NCBI GenBank assembly: GCA_910575665.1
Contig: CAJTFB010000039.1
Location: 1 to 36,067, forward strand
Length of the DNA: 36,067 nucleotides
Reading direction: 5' to 3'
Source of the DNA: Eubacteriaceae bacterium
GTDB taxonomy: Bacteria > Bacillota > Clostridia > Lachnospirales > Lachnospiraceae
Under the pieces are notes generated by a model. It did no database searches. It was not told the origin of the DNA and saw nothing but the letters and a program-made list of their open reading frames with translations. A program made the translations under genes and the position numbers. Of this stretch, positions 22,656 through 30,281 are shown one piece after another (the first letter of the stretch is position 1; each line of letters begins with the position of its first letter).

Positions 22656-23081
22656 TTACTTTAACTTTCCATCTCCAGCCATTAAATCTGTCATTTCTTC
22701 AATTTTTTCAAGCGGGAATGGTGGAAGTGCTACGGGTTTCATGGCGATTGACATTAGTTTCATGGGATTGTCATCGGCTGCTATTCGGTTAGATGAAAGT
22801 TGTCCACATCTACGGCAACGGTGGATAATTGCCCATTCACCATTTTTACGTACCCATACCGCTATCGGCTCCATAATACCACCGCAATCAGACTCACGGT
22901 CGCCAGGTTCTATATCTACATGGAGACTGTGCAAACAGTTTGGACAATGATTGCGGTGATCACTTCCGGCACCTGCTGGCACAACAAGCCTGCCACAAAC
23001 TTTGCAGGTAAAACTGTCATTACAAGCATGAGTACGATAGTACCCTTTTTCATATTGTTTCCGTTTGTTTTCTCTATTCAT
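22656..23081 (-). CDS. RNHCP-domain zinc-ribbon protein
   Basis: 141 residues with nine cysteines. The family-defining segment is present: FTCKVCGRLVVPAGAGSDHR, then NHCPNCLHSLHVD. A second CxxC pair occurs at HRCRRCGQLSSNRI. Two zinc ribbons are likely. The cellular role is unsettled; such proteins are thought to bind nucleic acid. ATG 23081 has GGAGGA at 23091-23096. What is unusual is the upstream leader: a 12-codon open frame with its own strong ribosome site and a 10-bp hairpin, an arrangement known from antibiotic-inducible genes. That makes drug- or translation-stress-linked expression plausible. Confidence 0.85.
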   Translation of the reverse strand: MNRENKRKQYEKGYYRTHACNDSFTCKVCGRLVVPAGAGSDHRNHCPNCLHSLHVDIEPGDRESDCGGIMEPIAVWVRKNGEWAIIHRCRRCGQLSSNRIAADDNPMKLMSIAMKPVALPPFPLEKIEEMTDLMAGDGKLK

Positions 23082-23121
23082 GAAAATTGATCCTCCTAAA
23101 AGTTTTGGTAATTGCCCTTTT

Positions 23122-23159
23122 GGGAGGTTTGGTAGAGATTGATTTTACGCAAACCTCCC
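23122..23159 (-). promoter_or_regulatory. Leader hairpin ahead of RNHCP gene
   Basis: GGGAGGTTTG (23122-23131) and CAAACCTCCC (23150-23159) are perfect inverted repeats with an 18-base loop. The hairpin begins two bases after the leader-peptide stop codon on the minus strand. There is no U-run after it, so translational or pausing control fits better than termination. One arm contains CCTCCC, which could also pair with the RNHCP ribosome site. Confidence 0.65.
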
Positions 23160-23161
23160 GG

Positions 23162-23200
23162 TTAGCAAACAATCTCCGATAATAAATATTTCTTATACAT
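23162..23200 (-). CDS. Putative leader peptide (12 residues)
   Basis: ATG 23200 with CAGGAGGA at 23206-23213, spaced 5 bases, encodes MYKKYLLSEIVC and then TAA. A near-consensus ribosome site for so short a frame, placed directly before a strong hairpin and the RNHCP gene, is the layout of ribosome-sensing attenuators. A stalled ribosome on this peptide would cover the first arm of the hairpin. The peptide is not one I recognise. Confidence 0.6.
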   Translation of the reverse strand: MYKKYLLSEIVC

Positions 23201-23251
23201 AAAAATCCTCCTGTTTTTATAAGCACAACTTTCGTTGGACTTTGTAAATTA

Positions 23252-23434
23252 TTATATTTTCGGAAAACCAGATGTTTCCTCAATAACGACTATCTTTAAG
23301 TTTTCCGCTGAAATAATTCGTTCTTGTTTACACTTTGGACAGAACAAAGGGTAGTTTCTTAAAAATGTATCTTCTCTCTATTTCAAGAGTGTCTTGTTTT
23401 TGCAAACAGGGCACAAAACCCATTCAAATTCCAT
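23252..23434 (-). pseudogene. Cysteine-rich KTR-type protein with in-frame TAG
   Basis: The frame begins at ATG 23434 with EFEWVLCPVCKNKTLLK, then TAG (codon 19, 23380-23378), and goes on with REDTFLRNYPLFCPKCKQER and ends at TAA 23254-23252. KTR proteins are about 60 residues with two CPxCxN/K motifs joined by an R-E-D-T block, exactly as seen across the stop. In Tn916-like elements such genes lie next to tetracycline-resistance genes. The nonsense codon is probably inactivating. Its 3' end overlaps the promoter region for the RNHCP leader. Confidence 0.75.
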
Positions 23435-23475
23435 ATGCTCACATTCCTACTTTACGTTATCTGTTAATTCAACAA

Positions 23476-24120
23476 TTAGCCTTTTTCAGCATAGCCGTCC
23501 GTTATTGCATATTTTTCTATGAAACGATCCATATGCGCTGTAAAGAGATTTTCAATTTCTTCTCTTTCTTCCTTATCATGTGCCGCATCTGAAATAGTTA
23601 ATAACAGATAAAAGGGAGCATAAAATTCAACCGCCATTTGCTTTGGCTCACCTTTGCACCAAACTCCTTGTTCCATCATTTCACGAAATAAATCCTCGAT
23701 AAAACTGACAGGGCCATTTCCCAAAACTTTTTGATAAAGGCTTGTCATTTCGGAATTTCTGTACTGTTCCAATGTCAACATTTTGCGAAAATTGCAAGCA
23801 ATTTCATCCTCTGTCCAATAATGAAATTGAGACTCCATATATGCCTTAACGCTTTGTATTGAAGTATTCCTAAAAAGTTCTGTGGTTCCATCAAATTCTT
23901 TTTCTGGAATGCCTGCTTTTTTAGATCGTTCAATGTCTAATTGGCATATATGTTCAAAAATCTTATCGAAAATATCGCGCTTATTTTTATAGTGTCTATA
24001 TAGTGCGCCTTTTGTCATGCCCAATTCTCCCGCAATCTTACTCACAGAAACTGCTTCATAGCCATCTTGGGCGAACAGTCTAAGAGCGGTTACTAAAATA
24101 TTTTCTTTTGTATTAGCCAT
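23476..24120 (-). CDS. TetR/AcrR-family regulator
   Basis: 214 residues. The HTH domain covers residues 5-55: KENILVTALRLFAQDGYEAV, SVSKIAGELGMTKGALYRHY, then KNKRDIFDKIF. The C-terminal two thirds are helical and resemble drug- or fatty-acid-sensing TetR proteins. ATG 24120 follows GGAGGT at 24126-24131; a GTG two codons upstream is too close to the ribosome site. Two 16-bp palindromes and a perfect consensus promoter lie just upstream, pointing to tight autorepression. No efflux pump gene is next to it here, so its target gene may be lost. Confidence 0.88.
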   Translation of the reverse strand: MANTKENILVTALRLFAQDGYEAVSVSKIAGELGMTKGALYRHYKNKRDIFDKIFEHICQLDIERSKKAGIPEKEFDGTTELFRNTSIQSVKAYMESQFHYWTEDEIACNFRKMLTLEQYRNSEMTSLYQKVLGNGPVSFIEDLFREMMEQGVWCKGEPKQMAVEFYAPFYLLLTISDAAHDKEEREEIENLFTAHMDRFIEKYAITDGYAEKG

Positions 24121-24137
24121 TTTCACACCTCCTGCAA

Positions 24138-24190
24138 GTAAACGCTCGTTTACATATCTGCATTATAGTAAACGAGCGTTTATTTGTCAA
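24138..24190 (-). promoter_or_regulatory. Consensus promoter with paired TetR operators
   Basis: TTGACA (24190-24185) and TATAAT (24067+95 style box at 24167-24162) are separated by 17 bases. The spacer is filled by GTAAACG-AG-CGTTTAT (24168-24183). A second palindrome, GTAAACG-CT-CGTTTAC (24138-24153), lies 30 bases downstream, before the ribosome site. Both have the GTAAACG half site. Confidence 0.8.
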
Positions 24191-24233
24191 GTGTGTTTGA
24201 ACGATTTATTTGTAAAATAACTTTTATTGGATT

Positions 24234-24266
24234 AAAAAGCAAAGGCTTCCAATACCTTTGCTTTTT
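24234..24266. terminator. Bidirectional terminator
   Basis: AAAAAGCAAAGG (24234-24245) and CCTTTGCTTTTT (24255-24266) form a 12-bp stem with U-runs in both directions. It lies between the TetR promoter and the DUF3795 gene. The 120 bases after it (24267-24389) show nothing I can name. Confidence 0.85.
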
Positions 24267-24389
24267 ATTACAGAGAAAAAGCACCACTGAAAATATGTGG
24301 CGTAGTTTCAAAAATATTTAATTGAGAGAAGGAAAGATTAGATGATCTATAAGCAATGATTCATGTGTAAAAATCATAGTATATTCAAA

Positions 24390-24941
24390 TTATCCCTTTT
24401 TCTTATGAAGTTTTAAATCGATATTTTTCGCTGCCGCTGCATCCTGCAGTAATCCAGCAACAAATGCGCTTTTTTCTTTGAGCGTCAGTGTTTCCATATC
24501 AGGTTTACGTTCAATTTCCCTGAGTACCGTTTGTAGGTCTTGCAGTTCTAAAAGGTTGACGGCTACACAAAAGAGTGTCTTTTTGCGGCCATCATTATAG
24601 CCCAACAAGAAAACCTCCAGGATTTTTGCTTTTTCCGCCTGCTCTGCATTATAAGCATCTATCCCGAATCGTTTGGCCTTTTCCATATCAGATTTTCGGT
24701 TTCGATGTGTTATAAAGGAATCAAAGTCGTCAATATGATCGTATTTTTCGCAAGGGTATTCACTGCATTGGAAACAATATTCAACACCGTCATGTTCCAT
24801 GCTGCACCTTGCGATTTTGCAGGATTGGTTCCCCTCACCGCCGCCGCAGCCGGGGCAGTTCTTATTCAAGAACATGGGGCAAAGCCCGCAATTCAAACCG
24901 CAGAGGGAAAATAATTGATTTGGTCGGTTAAATCCTTTCAT
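24390..24941 (-). CDS. DUF3795-family cysteine-rich protein
   Basis: 183 residues. Residues 10-70 contain the family pattern: LCGLNCGLCPMFLNKNCPGC, then CKIARCSMEHDGVEYCFQC and EYPCEKY, 11 cysteines that probably bind zinc. The remainder is helical (AEQAEKAKILEVFLLGYNDG and on). Function is unknown; the family is common beside regulators and GNAT enzymes in Clostridia. GGAGGTTCC precedes ATG 24941. It is followed, in the direction of reading, by the bidirectional terminator. Confidence 0.8.
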   Translation of the reverse strand: MKGFNRPNQLFSLCGLNCGLCPMFLNKNCPGCGGGEGNQSCKIARCSMEHDGVEYCFQCSEYPCEKYDHIDDFDSFITHRNRKSDMEKAKRFGIDAYNAEQAEKAKILEVFLLGYNDGRKKTLFCVAVNLLELQDLQTVLREIERKPDMETLTLKEKSAFVAGLLQDAAAAKNIDLKLHKKKG

Positions 24942-25025
24942 GGAACCTCCTTAAACAGCCTGCCTACAAATATTCAAGACAAGCTCTGATAATACTTGAC
25001 ATAGCAAAGTAGAAAATTTGAAATC

Positions 25026-25442
25026 TTAAAACTCATATCTTGTACCATGAGAGAGCAACAGGCCATCTGTTAATTCCACACGCAGAATGATAGTGTTTTC
25101 ATCGTCAAAATCAGTATGGCCGTTATCGATCCATTCTGCAAAGACCTTTTTCAGCTTTTCAGCAATCACACAATTCTCTTTTTTTCTGAAATAACCCAGG
25201 CTAACACCTTTCCCGTGCGCTGTAAACCATTCGCCGGCGATTGCAACAACAGAGTTATCTTTTATATGTTTCATTTTATTTGAGAGGGCATGGGTAATGA
25301 TATAAAATGCACCATCTTCGTAATAGGCATTTACATATCGCACATAAGGCGTTCCATTTTCTGTTGTTGCCATTGCTATAATTGCGTCTTTTCCAAAGCG
25401 TTCAATCATTATCTGTTCGGCTTCTCGACTAAATTCTTTCAT
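25026..25442 (-). CDS. Pyridoxamine 5'-phosphate oxidase-like (PNPOx) flavin-binding protein
   Basis: 138 residues. The split-barrel pattern is clear: AIIAMATTENGTPYVRYVNA, then GAFYIITHALSNKMKHIKDN and VVAIAGEWFTAHGKG. Members bind FMN or F420 and reduce various substrates, some giving nitroimidazole resistance; the substrate here is not known. ATG 25442 follows a GGGAGAA site. It stands 84 bases upstream of the DUF3795 gene and 35 bases downstream of the TudS-related gene, so it is part of a same-strand cargo series. Confidence 0.85.
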   Translation of the reverse strand: MKEFSREAEQIMIERFGKDAIIAMATTENGTPYVRYVNAYYEDGAFYIITHALSNKMKHIKDNSVVAIAGEWFTAHGKGVSLGYFRKKENCVIAEKLKKVFAEWIDNGHTDFDDENTIILRVELTDGLLLSHGTRYEF

Positions 25443-25477
25443 TGAATTATTCTCCCTTCAAATTACATTTTCCAGAT

Positions 25478-26035
25478 CTATTCAAAGTTCTGACAGACTG
25501 GAATGATAGACTTTACTTGCTCAAGAACATTATCAGTGCCTTTGATACCCAGCATAGGAATATTCAAGTTTTCCTCATTTATTCTATTGCTAAGTTCGCT
25601 CATAAAAATACCTTTACCGTTTATCTCTTTGTTAAAATCTGATGTGGTTTCCACACCGCAGTTTGGCGAACGATTTGCACCAATAATCCCGATTATCTCG
25701 AAGCCGTAGGCATTGTATTCTGTTATCTGTTTCATCACATATTCAACCTGAACCATTAGCATTTTGTATGATTCCGCTTTTTGCATTTCCTTACGAATAC
25801 GGGTATTTTCAATAACGACAGGAACATCTGCCCCATCGTTATTTCCTCTATTAAGCCCTAAACAGCAAAGTTCAGGACATGGCATTTGGACAATACCAAT
25901 ATCAGCATCAAGAAGAATTTTTATTACATCCTTAAAAGTTGCTGGAAAAACGGCTGTTCCATCAGATATTGAATTTTGATTTAATATACAATGCGCTATA
26001 AAAATAACTTTTTTGCTTCGACCGTCCTCAAACAT
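25478..26035 (-). CDS. TudS/DUF523-related putative desulfidase (CD3072-like)
   Basis: 185 residues from ATG 26035, which has GAGGAAA upstream; the frame extends to 26110 without a ribosome site. FIAHCILNQNSISDGTAVFP and MPCPELCCLGLNRGNNDG, then GANRSPNCGVETTS, carry the three cysteine positions (HC, PCPE, NCGV) that hold the [4Fe-4S] cluster in TudS-type desulfidases. Family members remove sulfur from thiouracil-like compounds; the substrate of this branch is unknown. It follows the MBL-fold gene closely and is probably co-transcribed. Confidence 0.75.
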   Translation of the reverse strand: MFEDGRSKKVIFIAHCILNQNSISDGTAVFPATFKDVIKILLDADIGIVQMPCPELCCLGLNRGNNDGADVPVVIENTRIRKEMQKAESYKMLMVQVEYVMKQITEYNAYGFEIIGIIGANRSPNCGVETTSDFNKEINGKGIFMSELSNRINEENLNIPMLGIKGTDNVLEQVKSIIPVCQNFE

Positions 26036-26113
26036 AAATTTTCCTCTTTTTAAGCTCGAATTTGTTTTTTGTTGTGTTACTCTCTGATAAACATAAATTT
26101 GTTCTTTCAAATT

Positions 26114-26938
26114 CTATAAGATAATCTCCATTCCATCATATGCAAAAGATATTCCATCTAAGGATTTTTCGATTTTCTGATAATAAGCATAAGATTTTCC
26201 CCAGTATTCATCTATATGGGTAACTATTATACGCTTTATCCTATATTTATTTTTCAGTTCCATAATCTCATCTATTGTGAACATATCATCTCTAAAAGGC
26301 GCATTTTCAAGAGCTGTTCCATCTTTAAGTATGCCATCATCAGAAACAAGGCCAACTATTAAAAGGTCTGCATCAAAATATAATTCATTAGGAATAAAAG
26401 GCTTTACATCGCAACAAGCATAAATGACTTTTCTGCTCTTATCGGATATAACATAAAATGTCATATTGCCCCGATGTGTTTTATTGTTTATTAAGTGTAT
26501 GTCTATTTCTCCTATTTTAATGAAATCCGTTTTACAAAGCGAAATACAGCCCAAAACTTCCTCATAGTAATGTAAACCATCTCCATTCCATGCGTTAATA
26601 TCGTCTATAACTTCAGGTAAAGCAATAAATTCTATAGGTGTTCCCTTATCTGCAATACAATCATATCCTAAAGGTTCTACGATACGCATACCTCTTGTAT
26701 GGTCTGGGTCTTTATGAGAGATAGACAAATATTTGATCTCAGAAATGCCTTGTCTGTCGCAAGCAACCCCAATGTCCTCGGGCGTATCAATAAGCATTTT
26801 AATATCCTCAATATAAAGGCTCGGCCCTAATCTTTCATAGCGTCCTCTTTTTATCCTTGCTTCCTCACAAAGAGGACATTTACAAAATGGATTTGGAATT
26901 TGGAACATTCCTCCACTTCCTATAATTTTTAACTTCAT
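26114..26938 (-). CDS. MBL-fold hydrolase, PhnP/PqqB-like, with altered metal motif
   Basis: 274 residues. MKLKIIGSGGMFQIPNPFCK and CPLCEEARIKRG match the Cys-rich opening of PhnP-like phosphodiesterases. The metal motif, normally H-x-H-x-D-H, reads SHKDPDHTRG here: the second His is Asp. Later motifs (HRGNMTFYV, YACCDVKPF, THIDEY) are partly conserved, with the usual final His as IVTHIDEYW. Metal binding may be changed or the protein may act on an unusual substrate. ATG 26938 follows GAGGTGAA. Confidence 0.75.
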   Translation of the reverse strand: MKLKIIGSGGMFQIPNPFCKCPLCEEARIKRGRYERLGPSLYIEDIKMLIDTPEDIGVACDRQGISEIKYLSISHKDPDHTRGMRIVEPLGYDCIADKGTPIEFIALPEVIDDINAWNGDGLHYYEEVLGCISLCKTDFIKIGEIDIHLINNKTHRGNMTFYVISDKSRKVIYACCDVKPFIPNELYFDADLLIVGLVSDDGILKDGTALENAPFRDDMFTIDEIMELKNKYRIKRIIVTHIDEYWGKSYAYYQKIEKSLDGISFAYDGMEIIL

Positions 26939-26949
26939 CTGTATTCACC

Positions 26950-27114
26950 TCACAATAGACTCTTGACGATAACAGAACCTCGGAAAGGAATTAGATTTAC
27001 ACCTCTCAAGTGGTCTAAATCTTTAAAAGACAATTGTAGTTTAAATATTATAATCCATGTTAATGCTAACAGATATACAATAAATAATCCTTTGGTTAAT
27101 TTTTTTGATTGCAT
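26950..27114 (-). pseudogene. VanZ-family protein, N-terminal fragment
   Basis: 54 residues from ATG 27114 with a GGAGCGG site: MQSKKLTKGLFIVYLLALTW, then FKLQLSFKDLDHLRGVNLIP and FRGSVIVKS. This is the N-terminal membrane helix and the NLIPF block of VanZ-like proteins, which are about 150-200 residues and contain more membrane helices. The frame ends at TGA 11 bases before the MBL gene, so the rest was deleted. VanZ proteins give low-level teicoplanin resistance or have unknown roles; the fragment is not functional. Confidence 0.75.
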
Positions 27115-27163
27115 TTTACCGCTCCTTTTTCACGTTGTTTTATAAATCGTATCATTCTGCCAC

Positions 27164-27521
27164 AAATTCTAATTTGCTTATTCGTCCATTATGTATTAGC
27201 TGTTTAGAAGTTTTGTCAAATCCTCAATAGAAGCGTCCATTTTCACAGAGACTTCTTCCATTGTCATGCCGGAAGCAAGAAAACGCTTTATCACCATTTT
27301 CATATCCTCGCCAACCTCTATGATATGCCCGTCCAAATCGTAAAACCGAATCACCCGCTGGCCCCAGCTATGATTGATCACTTCTCCCAAATATTTAATG
27401 GCCGGATATTCTTTCAGTTTGTTCAGGAAACCGTCAAAATCCTGTTCCTCAAAGACGATTTCCGCATTGTTAGATTTCTTTAATATCTTTTCTTTCGGCA
27501 GATTCACAAGCCAGTCAAAAT
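27164..27521. repeat. Duplicated segment, copy 1 (partner at 30282-30640)
   Basis: From AAATTCTAATTTGCTTA through the VOC reading frame to about CCAGTCAAAAT, this segment is nearly identical to 30282-30640, with about 5 percent differences by eye. Outside these limits the two diverge abruptly. The copy here contains only the C-terminal two thirds of the VOC gene. Confidence 0.8.
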
Positions 27522-27609
27522 ATTTTTCTGAATACCCATATATGTTTCCTCCATTGGCTTCAACTACCTGGTTACAAAACTTCCATAGATCTATTGCAAA
27601 CGATGTCTC
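27196..27609 (-). pseudogene. Chimeric VOC-gene remnant
   Basis: The last 103 codons match the complete VOC gene at 30314-30778 (NAEIVFEEQDFDGFLNKLKE, YDLDGHIIEVGEDMKMVIKR). Upstream of the shared WLVNLPKEK the frame continues into unrelated sequence, SFAIDLWKFCNQVVEANGGN and YGYSEKYF, back to a TAA at 27612-27610, with no ATG. So an N-terminal piece of another gene was joined in frame to the VOC C-terminus. A GTG at 27507 could start a short product, but the catalytic N-terminal half of the VOC fold is missing. Confidence 0.75.
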
Positions 27610-27767
27610 TTAACTAAAGGAGTTAAGAAAGGTTTGAAAGAACTTGACAAACTGAAATTTTGATAAGACCTAATTTATAGCACTTATTAACTATTATATC
27701 CTTTTCCCTCATGTTATGAACTTTCATAAAGGCAAAAACAAAGGAAAAGGATGCATATTTTGAGGTT

Positions 27768-28241
27768 TTACGATAAATGTGTATACAGTTCCGTAAATTC
27801 TTTTTCCGAAAGTCTTAACTCCGTTTCGTTATAATAAGGAGAGCCATTTTTGATTCCGAATTCAAGAACTGTAGGTCCGTCGAAATAGTAAGCTTTATGT
27901 GTGTAGTTAACCGGTTCGGCCTGCCAGACATAATTTACTAAAGCCTTTGCCGCTTTTCTGGATTTTTCATCCTGCATACCGCCAACTGCGGGACCTGAGC
28001 CTGCACAGTAAATCTCTAAATGGATTTCTTCCCCTTCATCCGATGTCGTTAAAATGCGGTATAAAAAAAGATTTCCCAAATTTTCTGTCTCATAGATTGG
28101 TTGACCAAATAACGCTTTAATTTTACCGTATATAAGAGAAAACTGATTTTTATAATCTGCAAAGCCTTCAATAAAATTATATAGTTTACTGCTATCTGTT
28201 AATTTTTCCGTGTCTTTCACTGGTTGAAATGTGTATGGCAT
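27768..28241 (-). CDS. Hypothetical protein of the cargo region
   Basis: 157 residues from ATG 28241, with GAGGAGGA at 28245-28252. The N-terminus MPYTFQPVKDTEKLTDSSKL and a second half containing LFLYRILTTSDEGEEIHLEI and VNYVWQAEPVNYTHKAYYFD suggest a mixed alpha/beta soluble protein. No cysteine-rich or catalytic motif stands out and I do not recognise the family. The flanks are rearranged: chimeric remnants lie on both sides. The gap 27610-27767 contains only a 10-bp inverted pair (ATCCTTTTCC and GGAAAAGGAT) and no gene. Confidence 0.6.
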   Translation of the reverse strand: MPYTFQPVKDTEKLTDSSKLYNFIEGFADYKNQFSLIYGKIKALFGQPIYETENLGNLFLYRILTTSDEGEEIHLEIYCAGSGPAVGGMQDEKSRKAAKALVNYVWQAEPVNYTHKAYYFDGPTVLEFGIKNGSPYYNETELRLSEKEFTELYTHLS

Positions 28242-28269
28242 TTTATCCTCCTCTGCTTTAATGAATGTT

Positions 28270-28536
28270 TCAAAAATCCCGATTGAACAAAATCGCTGCG
28301 CGATGGCCTGCCGGGGCTGTGACGCAAACTGGAAAATATTGACGTCCGCCAATATGATCCCAATGAATGTGTGTCGCAACTGCCGTAATAGGCTTATTTG
28401 TGAATTTCATAACTTTATCGTATATGTTTGAAATACCAAGTCCTGTTGCCTTTTTTTTAAAGTCATGCCAATCGGAAATTCCCTTTTCAAAACCAATATT
28501 GTCAATCGCCTGGAATTTCAGATTACCTTTTCTTTT
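28270..28536 (-). pseudogene. Chimeric fragment of the MBL hydrolase
   Basis: The frame contains TGLGISNIYDKVMKFTNKPI and TAVATHIHWDHIGG, nearly the same as the complete MBL gene at 28930-29691. Both sides are foreign: upstream it is fused in frame to NLKFQAIDNIGFEKGISDWH and downstream it drifts into VCVTAPAGHRAA before a TGA. No start codon exists. This is a second scar of the same kind as the VOC remnant and shows that the cargo region has been shuffled by partial duplication. Confidence 0.7.
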
Positions 28537-28903
28537 CTATTATGTAAGATTGTAAACTCTTTTGACAACCATTCTTCTCATAAAATTCTTCTACTTCTGG
28601 TTGGGAACCAAAGTATAACATAGTCGGTGTATTGTCTTTCGCAAGTTGAAGAAGTTTACTTCCAACTCCTTGTTTTTGGTACTCTGGAAGAACAAGTAAC
28701 TCTGTAATTGTTCCAAAATAATAGCCATCCGAAAGAATACGCAAACACCCAACCAATACTTTATTTTCATAGGCGGTTATGTTTAGCGTTTTAGATAATG
28801 CCTCCTTTGTTCTTTCCATGTCATAATCGCCCTGCCATACTTGATTAACAAAGGAGAGAAAGGTTGAAGCATTAAGTTCTTTATCATCCACTTTGTATTC
28901 CAT
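28523..28903 (-). CDS. GNAT-family N-acetyltransferase
   Basis: 126 residues from ATG 28903, with GGAGGT at 28910-28915. MEYKVDDKELNASTFLSFVN precedes the core ITELLVLPEYQKQGVGSKLL, which holds the acetyl-CoA loop Q-x-x-G-x-G. The end, FYEKNGCQKSL, is the usual beta bulge region. Short GNATs of this type acetylate small amines or antibiotics; the substrate is unknown. The gene ends immediately before the chimeric MBL scar and follows the intact MBL hydrolase by 26 bases. Confidence 0.85.
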   Translation of the reverse strand: MEYKVDDKELNASTFLSFVNQVWQGDYDMERTKEALSKTLNITAYENKVLVGCLRILSDGYYFGTITELLVLPEYQKQGVGSKLLQLAKDNTPTMLYFGSQPEVEEFYEKNGCQKSLQSYIIEKKR

Positions 28904-28929
28904 TATTATACCTCCACAACTTTGGATTT

Positions 28930-29691
28930 TTATAACCAAACTCCCCAATCGCCATAATTAAATGTGCCACTGCCTTGACAAAGTTTCCCATTTTCTTCAA
29001 GTTCCTCAAATGCTTTTCGCATACGGATTAAAATTTCCGGCTGTATATCCAATGAATGATGTGCGGGGAATACTCTCTTAACAGGCAAAGACGCAACCTT
29101 TTTCAACGAGGTGAGGTATGCCTCCGGATCAGTAGATGGATAGTAGGCAAATAATACATCTTTATATACCAAATCGCCAGTAAAAAGAAATCCTGTCTCT
29201 TTTTCCCAAAAACACAGGTGTCCTGGCGAGTGTCCAGGGGTGTGTAGCACTTCAATCTGCCGTCCACCAAGATCGATCATATCATGGTCGGCTACAATCC
29301 TTGTCGGCGTTCCCTGGAAAAACTCATAAGAACCGACATCAAATCCGTCCGGCAAATCACAGCGATCAACTACCATCTCCCGAATTGTTTCCATCGACAG
29401 TGGAAATTTACCGTTTAGCCAATCTAATTCAGCAGCGTGAGCGTAGAAATTAGGAAAATATTTGTGCCCTCCAATGTGATCCCAATGAATGTGTGTTGCA
29501 ACTGCCGTAATAGGCTTATTTGTGAATTTTACAACTTCATCGTATATGTTTGAAATGCCAAGTCCTGTGTCAATAAGTAGGCTTCGCTCGCTTCCATTTA
29601 ATAAATAGCAATGCGTTTCTTCCCAATGTCGATATTCACTGATAATATAAGTATTATCATCTACTCTATCTATTGTAAACCAGTTGTCCAT
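28930..29691 (-). CDS. MBL-fold metallo-hydrolase (glyoxalase II-like)
   Basis: 253 residues. The metal motif THIHWDHIGGHKYF (H-x-H-x-D-H) is complete. LLIDTGLGISN precedes it; TPGHSPGHLCFWE supplies the next histidine, LFTGDLVYKD the bridging aspartate, and VFPAHHSLD the last histidine. The likely reaction is hydrolysis of a thioester, lactone or similar; substrate unknown. ATG 29691 is chosen for better spacing from GGGAG; an ATG three codons earlier is possible. A partial copy of its 5' part lies at 28270-28536. Confidence 0.88.
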   Translation of the reverse strand: MDNWFTIDRVDDNTYIISEYRHWEETHCYLLNGSERSLLIDTGLGISNIYDEVVKFTNKPITAVATHIHWDHIGGHKYFPNFYAHAAELDWLNGKFPLSMETIREMVVDRCDLPDGFDVGSYEFFQGTPTRIVADHDMIDLGGRQIEVLHTPGHSPGHLCFWEKETGFLFTGDLVYKDVLFAYYPSTDPEAYLTSLKKVASLPVKRVFPAHHSLDIQPEILIRMRKAFEELEENGKLCQGSGTFNYGDWGVWL

Positions 29692-29778
29692 CGTCTGCAT
29701 ACTCCCTTCAAATTCTGATTTTTTATTCTCTGTAACTTCTCGATAAATGGGAATTTATCGAACTTAACTATTCTGTCG

Positions 29779-30264
29779 CTATGAAGCCGACTTACGCACA
29801 GTAACCTCTGCACAGACCAACCTAGCTATATGCTCCGCTGTTTCGTTTGTCAGTAGGAAGAACATTCCGTCATTACGGCATTTTTTATGTGTATCGCCAT
29901 TTAATGTATAAACAAAACCTTTAACACAGGTATCGCTACAAGCAGTAGGGTCAATAAGTCTCTTACAGTCACGAGAAATAGTCATTTTCTTTTGCATTTC
30001 AGCAGGCAGAGAAGCGATTATATCCTCATACTTGCCAGCATTGTCTCCGTAAATACGTGCCAAAACCCCCGACTTCCGAAACACCCAATTCATTACAGTT
30101 TTCTTCTCTAGTTGGTATGAAGCAGCATAACCGCTCTTTGCTTCCTTGATTACAAGGTCACAGCCTTGTTCAATAAATTTGTTATTAAGTTTCTCGACAA
30201 ATGATTGATATTCTGGTGCAACTGCCGATAGAAACTCTTTGAACGAACCCTTTTCTTTTGCCAT
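29779..30264 (-). CDS. Hypothetical cysteine-containing protein
   Basis: 161 residues. The first half is helical and basic (SFKEFLSAVAPEYQSFVEKL, IKEAKSGYAASYQLEKKTVM). The second half holds four cysteines in RDCKRLIDPTACSDTCVKGF and one in HKKCRNDGMFF, which could bind a metal. GGGAAAAGG lies before ATG 30264. I do not recognise the family. The gene stands alone between the MBL hydrolase (87 bases) and the VOC gene (49 bases), all on the same strand. Confidence 0.55.
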   Translation of the reverse strand: MAKEKGSFKEFLSAVAPEYQSFVEKLNNKFIEQGCDLVIKEAKSGYAASYQLEKKTVMNWVFRKSGVLARIYGDNAGKYEDIIASLPAEMQKKMTISRDCKRLIDPTACSDTCVKGFVYTLNGDTHKKCRNDGMFFLLTNETAEHIARLVCAEVTVRKSAS

Positions 30265-30281
30265 TACCTTTTCCCTCCATA

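Noticed and set aside
23074..23283. 69-codon minus-strand frame over the RNHCP leader
   Set aside because: It crosses the hairpin and overlaps the leader peptide in another frame without its own ribosome site.
6789..23434. Genome-wide recoding of TAG as an explanation of the three interrupted genes
   Set aside because: TAG is used as an ordinary terminator in several intact genes nearby, so full recoding is unlikely; local suppression is left open as a finding.
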